In this document: one piece after another, positions 56,394 to 64,000 of the stretch
Layout of the letters: each line of letters opens with the position of its first letter
How positions within the stretch are numbered: position 1 is the first letter of the stretch
The notes under the pieces: model-generated
What the model saw: the letters and a program-made list of their open reading frames with translations, nothing else
What the model was told of the DNA's origin: nothing
The model's database searches: none
Assembly (NCBI GenBank): GCA_950295325.1
Contig: OX485803.1
Location: 9,548,001 to 9,612,000, forward strand
Direction: 5' to 3'
DNA length: 64,000 nt
DNA from: Polytrichum commune
Lineage: Eukaryota > Streptophyta > Polytrichopsida > Polytrichales > Polytrichaceae
Program-made: the position numbers and the translations under genes

Positions 56394-59300
56394 GTATAGA
56401 GGTGGTCGAATAAGAGAAGTGACCAACAGATGTACATTTAACTTAAATCCACAGATGTCATGATATTCTTCAACCTCTCCCAAGTCTTCGGTGGGGCTAG
56501 GACCTCGGGCTTATGATTCTTGAATAGGCATATTGAGGAAGGTCCACATCTCGTAGCCCCTTTGGTCTATATTTGAAAGGGGTGATGATCGGGGTACCTA
56601 AACATGCCTCTAGCTTCACTTTATATGGGATGCAATCCAAGAACTTACATAATATTACTTAGCTCCTTGGTTGCATTCCGTGGGACCAAAATATTGGACA
56701 AGCATAAATCTCCTTTGATTTAGGGTTTCCCATTTTTATGGGGAGCACTTGATATGCTATAGGGTTTTAGACAAGTAGCTATAAATCATCATAATTTTTT
56801 TAATCACATTCCTTGAAAAAAAAAAACCATCATCTAGCTACTTAATAATGCTATGTAGATTTAGGTGGGTGATCATCCATAACTTTGGAAGCGCCAAGCC
56901 AAGGGTGCAAAGTGTGAGTTGTTAAGTGTTGTCTCCTATGTATGGAATGAGCAAGTTAGGCTGCAACTTAACAATGTCATGAAGCTTCTCATTCCTCCTC
57001 AACCCCCTACTCCCAATACTCGAAAATGGGTGTGTGAGAAAATACTACGAAAAGACTCACATTGACTTCACCGACACATTATTACCTATATGTCCACGCT
57101 CTCTACATGTGATTGGCACCACAAACATTTTGGAATCAAATAAGAACATGAAAAATGTGCTACCATGATGTATATCACACTCTACTGAAGGAATTATTTT
57201 GCCTTCAATGTCACAATCAAGCTTTCAAGATTGCCCACCTCAAGCATGAATCTCAAACAAAAGACATCACCTACAGGCTACGTGTGCATCCCATATGTGT
57301 TCCCTTTTTAACATCAGAACCCAAAAAATCAACATAGAAATCAACATAGAAACATATGAGATTGCAATTATGATCAAGGTGAAGCATCCCTCATTCAAGT
57401 TAGTCAAAGGTTGACATTATTTAATTTTAATTTTAATTTTTCTCTTTCCACTAGCTCCTTGAGCAGAACAAATCCCCAAAACCCCTATCCTCAACCTCCA
57501 AAGTTTAACAAGCCATGCTCAAAACTCACAACCAATCGCTCTCTCTTGTTTCATCTTACAATCAAATTTAACATCTCCCACTCATATTTACCCCCCCCCC
57601 CTCCCTCATATTTTTTTATGAATAGCCAACTTCTTCTAGGACATAAAATACGTGCTTAATACAAGATGGTGAGCAAATTTGAATTGAGGCCATAGCCACT
57701 TTCCTCGTAATTTTCAGAGCTTCGCGTGAATATCTTATTCATTATTGAAATGAGGATCTTATGCTCATTAAATGGTCATACAAGTCCCCCTTCCCCCCAC
57801 ACCCTAAAATATGTTAATTCTAAAGCCCATAACAGTTATCATATTTTGAGCACATATCCCAATATCTTTTGAACATGTGCAACCACATTATGGTAACCAA
57901 TATTGGAGACACACCTAAGCACATATCACTCAAATATAGGTGCCCTAATCGAGTAATCGAGTAAGGGTTGTACCACAAGTGCACAGGTGTAACACATGAA
58001 CCAAGTTTTTTAAAAAATGAGAAGTAGAAAGTGGTGTGAAGGTAACAAGAACCACACTTTGAACTTGCTAAAACCAACTATACATCACAATAGTCTTCAA
58101 ACCTTTCATGTTCGTAGTTCATGTGCACAATTACAACGGACCAAACTATGTTGGGCCCAAGGTGATCAAAACGGAAACCCCATATGTTTTTTTTCTATAT
58201 TGACATATTCTATACCTTGACCCTAATATGTTGATCGTCTGAAACAACAATGTAACAATGGTTATGAGTTTGGCTTTAAGTCAATGTGAATAAAATACGT
58301 TTCTTCCATGAGGATGGACCAAATGTCGTGTTATTCAACAAGAAAGCGAGTGACTACCACAACACGGACTCTCTTTTTTTGGGGGGGGGGGCTATCAATT
58401 CCTTACACAACAACTCATCCCACCATCCTAAAGATTGAGGTTTGATGTGCATTTGGTCAACATGTTAGGAGGCACATCAAGCTTTTTCAACTACCCCAAA
58501 AAGATGTTTATAAATCAACACCCATAGCCTTTTATTTTATGTTTTGAATCTTGAGTGCACAAATAGACCATTCCTAATTGCATGCTATTTGGCATCATGT
58601 GCTTAGACCAAGAAACGGGAAGAGGGACACCAAAATTAAGCAACATGCTATTCAAGAAGCTTCATTTGGAATTTTTGTGTATTTGGTGCTCCATAAAACC
58701 ACATAAAACACAATCCAGCTTGAATGTGTGCAATCAAGACAAGGAAGTGGAATTTCAACCCCCTTCACTCAATCATTGTTGGGGCAACTCATGACCACCC
58801 ATGCATTTTTATTTGTTTTTGATAACTCGTGTAGATCATACTTGCAAGTTACAAAGTCAATGCAATATGTACATCGAATATTCATTAAGCATCTCACACA
58901 TCTCATCATCATCATCATTAAAAGTAAATAACTACAATAAATATAGAGAAATTAAACTTAATTGTTAAAGTCTCCCTTCTATAGATCCAAAATTTAACCT
59001 CTCCTTGATAGAGCCCACCTCCCGAAAAGAAGGAATCACCCCCTATAGTATATTTGGGGAAAAAAATAAACAACTTAAAGCCAACGGTTATATTTACGTC
59101 TTTGTAAAAACCTACATTTTGATTCTTTGTCTCATTCCTTTGTTAATACAAGAGGAAACAAGGAAGGAGGGGGGGGGGGGGGGGGAGACACTAATTTGCT
59201 TTGAATTTTATAATATAGTTGAATTGGATACGATCATTGGAGTACTAGAACATTGAGAATGGTGTGTGGGGTGGGGGTGGGGGTGGGGGGCAAGTGAGAA

Positions 59301-59920
59301 AGCCTTTGCAATTGCCGCCCATTTGAAGAAGTAAAAGAAGAAGTAAAAGAAGGAGGGTGCACCTACCCATCCCACCTTGCAAGTTCGGTAGTATTATTAT
59401 TGTGGACGGAGTTTTTAAGTACATATGTAAAAGACCAACTGACCAAGCCCCACTTTAGATTCGGGGTTGGATTGAGGGTCGGTTGGAACTCTAAGAATTT
59501 CAACCAACAGGATCGCTCGATTTCATCAAATCCAACCCAAGGATTTTATACTAGGTTTGGGCCTGAACTTCAACTCATCCTATGTGGCATCCCACATGAC
59601 AAAAATTTGGCGCCAAATCTTTGAGTCAGCTTGAAAACCCAGGACGAGGTTTTCTTTGGCCCAGACTCTCAACAAAGGTCAGATCGGGCTCATCCATTGG
59701 ATAATGAACATCTTTATTGTCAATCCATGGAAGGTTAATTCTCTTCACCAAACTTTCCTTACAAGAACATGGAGACCCCGAAAAAAAGTTGATAAACTTG
59801 GGTTGGATTGAGGGCTTAATGCTTTGGAATCGGACCGGCGCTCAAGCCGTGTATAAAGTCACCCTAAGTGGTGTCCCCTTGGATGGTTTTTTCATAAAAG
59901 TACCACTTTCATGAGAACAT
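56394..59920. other. AT-rich intergenic region with homopolymers
   Basis: No gene recognised. Contains a C11-type run near 57592-57602, a G10-11 run at 58380-58391, a G17 run at 59169-59185, and an impure GGGGGTG repeat at 59269-59290. Such runs are prone to length error. Confidence 0.5.
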
Positions 59921-60345
59921 GGTACTTGTGAAAACATTACATGGCATGCAAAAATGTCATAAATGTTGTTTTCTCAAATATAAGGAAGGCCAGCATGAAT
60001 TGGTCTTTGGAGGCAGTTGTTGCCATCTACATTTGGATGTATTTACAAAATGCTAGTAGCATGTGCAAGTGATAACAAGGGAAGAAGTATTTTTATATCA
60101 TGAATGTTATGTTCTTCACTGTTACTTCAAGCACTCTTGATAGCAATAAAGACATACCATTCATGATATAAAAATATTTCTTCTTTACTCTATGAACTTG
60201 TACCATAGGTGCCCATACAAAATTAGTTTTAGAATGTAGATTTTTCCAAAGTTGAAGTGCACTCCACAAAACTAGAAATTGAGTTGGCCTTGGAAAAAAA
60301 AGGTCACATGTGAATGTGATGTTTTCACGAATATTATGTTTCAGG
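59921..60345 (+). mobile_element. miniature inverted-repeat element (related to 42579-42812), with inserted foldback
   Basis: Left end ACATGGTACTTGTGAAAACA, then TTACATG, and the reverse complement of the right end ACATAATATTCGTGAAAACA, then TCACATT, form a terminal inverted repeat of about 27 bp with few mismatches. The outer thirds match the reverse complement of the element in GT14 intron 1. The extra middle part (about 60040-60215) contains a 33-bp arm hairpin. About 425 bp, non-coding. Confidence 0.8.
60081..60186. repeat. 33-bp arm hairpin inside the miniature element
   Basis: GAAGAAGTATTTTTATATCA, then TGAATGTTATG (60081-60112), pairs with 60152-60185 at all but about 3 positions; loop about 38 nt. 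Confidence 0.85.
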
Positions 60346-60513
60346 TCGATGGATCTTTAATGATTAGTTTTTTTCAACTAGCCCACTTCTCCTAGGATAT
60401 GATTCATGTGATTAGTACAAGGTGGCCATAGCAAAGTGAACATTGTCGAGGAGGAGGCCTAGAGCGGCCTGCGAAAATGCTGGCCTCTCCTGCGTCCACG
60501 TCACCAATTCGTT

Positions 60514-60527
60514 TTAGGGTTAGGGTT
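60514..60527 (+). promoter_or_regulatory. double telo-box (TTAGGGTTAGGGTT)
   Basis: Two telomere-like heptamers in tandem, about 200 bp upstream of the ATG at 60724. In plants such boxes sit near the transcription start of housekeeping genes. It could equally lie in a coding frame from an ATG at 60478, which I consider less likely to be the true start. Confidence 0.5.
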
Positions 60528-60723
60528 AATCCTCCTGCATCGTCGTCGGAGCTCGTCGCTCGCAGTGCCGAGATTGCCAAGGAGCCAGGGCGTTTTGGAA
60601 TCAACAAATCCTTGCGTACGTTAACCTGGCGCACTGGGATCATTCACAGAGTCGAAAAGGTGGGGTGGAATTGCTGCCTGCCTGCCAGATTTGAGAAGCA
60701 CAAATTGGTAGGAGTAAGGAACG

Positions 60724-60961
60724 ATGATGGTGGCTATGGCGAGGGCCGCATCTGTGGTGGCACATTCTTCTTCAACCTCCTGTTTCGCACTGCAAGAGCC
60801 ACGCACCTCTCAATCCTCGCTCCTGCGTGCCTCCTTTGCACCGTTGCGCAAAAAAAGTCCTTCAATTTCTTCACTGAAAGCCTGTGCACTACTCAGCTCG
60901 GCTTCATCGTCTTCGTGGCGGGGAAGTGTGCACCTCGGCCAGCTTCTTGCAGCCAGAACTG
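60724..60961 (+). CDS. candidate first exon encoding a plastid-transit-like N-terminus
   Basis: An open frame from ATG at 60724 (further in-frame Met at codons 2 and 5) is rich in Ala, Ser, Arg and Lys and almost free of acids over 75 residues: MARAASVVAHSSSTS, LLRASFAPLRKKSP, LKACALLSSASSSS. This is typical of a chloroplast transit peptide. It ends at a (GT)n run starting at 60961 that offers several donor sites, so phase cannot be fixed. It is the best 5' partner candidate for the exons at 63077-63837, but the joining exons were not found. Gene not recognised. The upstream double telo-box supports a promoter here. Confidence 0.4.
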
Positions 60962-60988
60962 GTGTGTGTGTATGTGTGTGTGTGTGGG
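60961..60988. repeat. (GT)n microsatellite
   Basis: GTGTGTGTGTATGTGTGTGT then GTGGGTGG directly after the candidate exon. Length changes here would affect donor choice. Confidence 0.9.
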
Positions 60989-61106
60989 TGGTTTAACAAA
61001 AAAATGTCCAGTCAGTGTGGAATTTGAGAGCATTTGTGGGTTCGAATTGTTTCGTGTTTTGTAGTAGAAGTGGGTGTTTTGGGAGCAGGCGATCCCATCT
61101 TTTGCC

Positions 61107-61206
61107 ATGGCTGCTGCGAAGCTGATTTGTGGGCTTTTGCTGGCGACCACGTTGCTGGGATGCTGTAACGGTGGGCCGGATGGCTTGCTCAGGGGTTATG
61201 TCGCTG
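61107..61206 (+). CDS. candidate first exon encoding a secretory signal peptide
   Basis: ATG at 61107 in a good context (GCCATGGCT) opens a 33-codon frame MAAAKLICGLLLATTLLGCC, then NGGPDGLLRGYVA, ending at a GTGAGT donor (61207). Residues 5-19 are hydrophobic and followed by small residues, like a signal peptide. It may start a separate secreted-protein gene or be a second promoter's exon of the gene ending at 63837. No downstream exon could be linked by homology. Confidence 0.35.
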
Positions 61207-61578
61207 GTGAGTGATACGATGATGCTTGCATATATGTTTCTCGGTTAACAATGTTTGAGAATTTGGGCTTTCTGCGTAGGGAGGACGGTAGGGGGTATGG
61301 TCTGTGATGATTGTTTGTGAGTGTTTCATGTGCGATAGATCATAGGTACATGCCTCTCTTTCATTGGACTTGGAATGCTTGTCGAGGGAGCGCTGTCTGA
61401 ACTTGCTGCAATGTGGGCTTCGGACATGGGAGGTCGCCGTTCCTGGCTCTGCATCATTAGCGAAATTACAAATCTAAGAACTGTGTGGAAATGTTGTGAA
61501 ATTCGACCTATTTTGAGCGGGCAGCTTGCTCATTGGTAATGTTGCTAGTATAGGTGATCCCCGAAGCCGAGGAATCCT

Positions 61579-61860
61579 GAGGTTTGTACACTATAATTGA
61601 AGAGGAGATTACTACTTTAGGAAGCATACAATCAAGCTTGAATGTATGGGTTCAGATTTTAGGTTTATGGTTTATGGCTCTGGAGATGTAGGTAGGATTT
61701 GTGCGTTGGCTTTTGCCATACAAGCTGAACGTCACAGCGGCGCCTCCAAAGATTTTTGCAGTGTAGCACCTGCTCTAAAGATTCTGACATGCGGCAAATA
61801 GTAAAACTGTAAGTGTCATTGGATATCCTCAACTTCTAGTTGCAAATTGCACTTGCTGTA
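61579..61860. repeat. ~280-bp direct repeat, copy 1
   Basis: Matches 62166-62440 in order: ATTGAAGAGGARATT, CTCAAGCTTGAA, TTTATGGTTTATGGCTCT, GAGATGTAGGT, TACAAGCTGAACRTCACAGC, AAAGATTTTTGCARTGTAGC, CGGCAAATAGTAAAA, GTTGCAAATTG. Roughly 80% by eye. Confidence 0.88.
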
Positions 61861-62165
61861 TCCAAGCAGAACACAAATTATAAGTAGACATTACCTTCTC
61901 TGGTCATTATCAGTAAGAGATTATAAAGTTCGCACGAGGGTCATTTCATGTCCTAGGTGTTGGTCGTGTGTAATATTCCTCAAGCAAGCATGCAGCTTAA
62001 AGGCAAAACAAGTCTTGAATTAAATTCTCAGAGTATCATGGGCTGATTTTTCAAGAGGCACGATGATTGTACCCTCGTAAAATGTGTTACCTCACTAAAC
62101 CCCAAACCCTTGAGATTTCTTAGTTATTGATGAGATAGCGGGTCTGGTCTACAGTTGATTTGGAT

Positions 62166-62440
62166 TTGCACACTAGAATTGAAGAGGAAATTCAACTGTA
62201 GGACGCATAAACTCAAGCTTGAAGGTTTGGATTGAGGGTTTATGGTTTATGGCTCTTGAGATGTAGGTTTAGGATATATGTGCATTGTCTATTTCCGTAC
62301 AAGCTGAACATCACAGCAGCTCCTCTAAAGATTTTTGCAATGTAGCACCTGCTCTTAAAAGATTTAGATTCAGACACACGGCAAATAGTAAAATGTAACT
62401 CTCATCGGGTGTGTGCGGTTGCAAATTGTGGTTGCTGCAC
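62166..62440. repeat. ~280-bp direct repeat, copy 2
   Basis: Partner of 61579-61860, offset about 585 bp. Lies directly beside the minus-strand frame at 62456-62656. Confidence 0.88.
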
Positions 62441-62455
62441 TTAGCATAACGCAAA

Positions 62456-62656
62456 TTACAAGTACTGACAAGGGTGTCCTGGAGTGAGCAGATCAGTGTC
62501 AGTAAGCTCCGTGGTGTCATCGAGCAAAATGCCATCGTGTCCTAATTTCTTCTTCATGATTTTGAGAACCTCGGCGACAAAATTTCCCTGCGGCCTCGCC
62601 CTAAATTTGCCCAAGCTGGTTCTATCGTCCTCTTGTTTGATTTTGAAAGTCTCCAT
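62456..62656 (-). CDS. small unrecognised open frame
   Basis: A 66-codon frame on the minus strand (METFKIKQEDDRTSLGKFRA, later VAEVLKIMKKKLGHDGILLD) has a balanced, soluble-protein composition and mixed codon use, unlike the AT-rich chance frames around it. I do not recognise a family. It might be a small gene, an exon of a longer minus-strand gene or a gene fragment. Its 3' end abuts the second copy of a 280-bp direct repeat, so duplication may have truncated it. Confidence 0.3.
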   Translation of the reverse strand: METFKIKQEDDRTSLGKFRARPQGNFVAEVLKIMKKKLGHDGILLDDTTELTDTDLLTPGHPCQYL

Positions 62657-63076
62657 CTCAGATAGGAGCTATAATGGAGAAATTTTGAAAAACAAAAAAC
62701 AAAAATCCTGCAATACAACAATCACAAATCGCGTTGCAAACATGAAATTAGGCTTACAATCCCAAAGAAGACGACATCTCTGACATCATTATATCACATC
62801 ACATGTGAACGCATTCTCAAAGGAGTCAGAACAAGGAAAAAAACAATGGGCATCTAATATGAGGCTAACTGCTGTAAAAAGAACCGAAGAATTCAAGTTG
62901 AATAAATTTGCACAAGGTTTGCAAACCTAAAGTACTACTCATCATCCCCTTTCAAAGTGAATACAAAACTCATCCTCCATTGAGAAACGCACTGAAGGGC
63001 ATTAGGCTGAGTTCTGATTCATTCAAGAACTGAACAGGCTATGTCTACATAGCTACAGCACAAGTCATGATGCCAG

Positions 63077-63837
63077 TAACGAGAAACGAGAAGCTATGTG
63101 GCAGGAGAAAATTTTGGTGGCTTCTAGAGAGCTTGAGCTGGCGGAGGCAAAACTTTCTAATTTGCCTGATTATGAACCTCCAATACAAGAAATTGTAAGC
63201 TTTTTCTGTTTCTTTGGTGCTCTTTATCTGCACCTTGAAAGATACCAACTGGACCTGGTGCACTATTCGAATTCCATACAAGGTTGTGCGTGACAAGCAT
63301 GAAGCTGTTGTTCACTCTCAGTCATCAGAGGTACTAAAGGTTTTGCACTCAATTCTAGTAAACCCATCATCTCTTCATTGTGGAAAGTCTGCATACATGA
63401 GGTCTTAGTTCTCACACATGTGACAAGGCTTCTCCAGTTGACTATACTTTTCCTTCACATTGAATTTACTTCTTGATAGGAATGTAATTGTTACGTCTTT
63501 AGGAGCAAGTATTCTCTTGTAGGTTATTGAACCAAGTCTAAGTGTACAACAATGATATATGAGTCATTTTTTGGTGATAGGTGTCTAAATCATAGAGCAC
63601 AGTGACTACTTTGCAGCAGATCTCATGGCAAAGAACGTTCTGACCAAATAAACCATCTCTCAAAATTGACCTATTCATTGACATTAGTTCTGGCTGGTAC
63701 AGGTTGTAGATTTTGAGGCTGAAGATATTGAATTCAGAATGAGACCACGAGGTGGCCGGAAACGTGTTATGATTCAACATGTTGATGACCTTTTTACCAA
63801 ACAATCTGCCTTCAAAGTCCTGTCTGAGTTTGTCTGA
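63077..63837 (+). CDS. 3' exons of an unrecognised plant gene
   Basis: Three exon-like blocks. Block A 63077-63194 (after TGCCAG, before GTAAGC) encodes NEKREAMWQEKILVASRELE, LAEAKLSNLPDYEPPIQEI, a charged helix or coiled coil. Block B 63242-63330 (after TTGAAAG, before GTACTA) encodes TNWTWCTIRIPYKVVRDKHE, AVVHSQSSE. Block C 63703-63837 (after GTACAG) encodes VVDFEAEDIEFRMRPRGGRK, RVMIQHVDDLFTKQSAFKVL, SEFV and the stop. B to C joins in phase 0. A to B does not: A ends in phase 0 and B needs one extra base. Either A is misjoined, the sequence has an indel, or the gene is damaged. A needs two bases from an exon further upstream. The C-terminus is basic then acidic; no family is recognised. 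The 5' end may be at 60724 or 61107. Confidence 0.55.
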
Positions 63838-64000
63838 GTTGTCAAGAAGGAAGTGTCAGTCTTGTTAAATCTGGTAGTAGTGTGTATATATTGTCCCTTT
63901 ACAAGGGAAATCATTCAATAGGAATACAAACTTGTAGGGAGAACTTTACTGGGAGTTGAATCAGGGCTCTTTTGGTCATTAAAGAATCATGAACATAAAC
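63838..64000 (+). other. probable 3'UTR at the window edge
   Basis: Follows the stop at 63835-63837. An in-frame repeat of GAGTTTGTCTGA spans the stop (63824-63838). No further gene seen before the window ends. Confidence 0.35.

Overview
This is nuclear DNA of a land plant. Genes have GT/GC-AG introns of about 70 to 1450 bp. Several products are plant-typical: a plastid KAS III, a plastid-type CRM-domain protein and a Golgi GT14 glycosyltransferase. The AT-rich spaces between genes are packed with decayed transposons, miniature inverted-repeat elements, tandem arrays and microsatellites. I cannot name the species. The intron and repeat style would fit a repeat-rich non-seed plant or another large plant genome, but that is inference.

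Layout. 1-16.1 kb is a transposon field. It holds a 45-bp tandem array (4.34-4.75 kb) and a dead Ty1/copia element on the minus strand (5207-10668) with two LTRs, a 5-bp target duplication and a nested 495-bp hAT-like miniature element. It also holds small inverted-repeat elements (11.7 and 15.35 kb) and a PIF/Harbinger-like element (13.9-14.9 kb). 16.5-17.3 kb carries translation factor eIF1/SUI1 (+, 3 exons). 19.5-20.2 kb is a large inverted repeat just upstream of a YhbY/CRM-domain gene (20485-22561, +, 4 exons). 24.2-26.3 kb is a BTB/POZ gene (+, 2 exons recognised) whose intron holds a decayed copy of the start of its own last exon. 26.3-42 kb is gene-poor: a second hAT-like copy, palindromes, duplicated segments, two hairpins and a ~270-bp tandem array. 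42.0-46.3 kb is a complete GT14 (GlcAT14-like) glycosyltransferase gene (+, 6 exons). 49.3-54.0 kb is a complete plastid 3-oxoacyl-ACP synthase III gene (-, 9 exons), two of whose introns appear to be GC-AG. 55.4-56.4 kb is a DNA element with TTAA-containing inverted ends, and 59.9-60.3 kb a miniature element. 60.5-63.8 kb contains the start candidates and 3' exons of at least one + strand gene I do not recognise.

The genes are independent housekeeping-type plant genes, not a cluster: translation initiation (eIF1), organelle RNA/ribosome assembly (CRM), protein adaptor (BTB), cell-wall or arabinogalactan glycosylation (GT14) and plastid fatty-acid initiation (KAS III). I found no evidence of a new defence or biosynthetic system. 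The most noteworthy signals are a miniature hAT-like family with two clean 8-bp target duplications, two GC-AG introns in one gene, the self-duplication inside the BTB intron, and several foldback structures that could make small RNAs.
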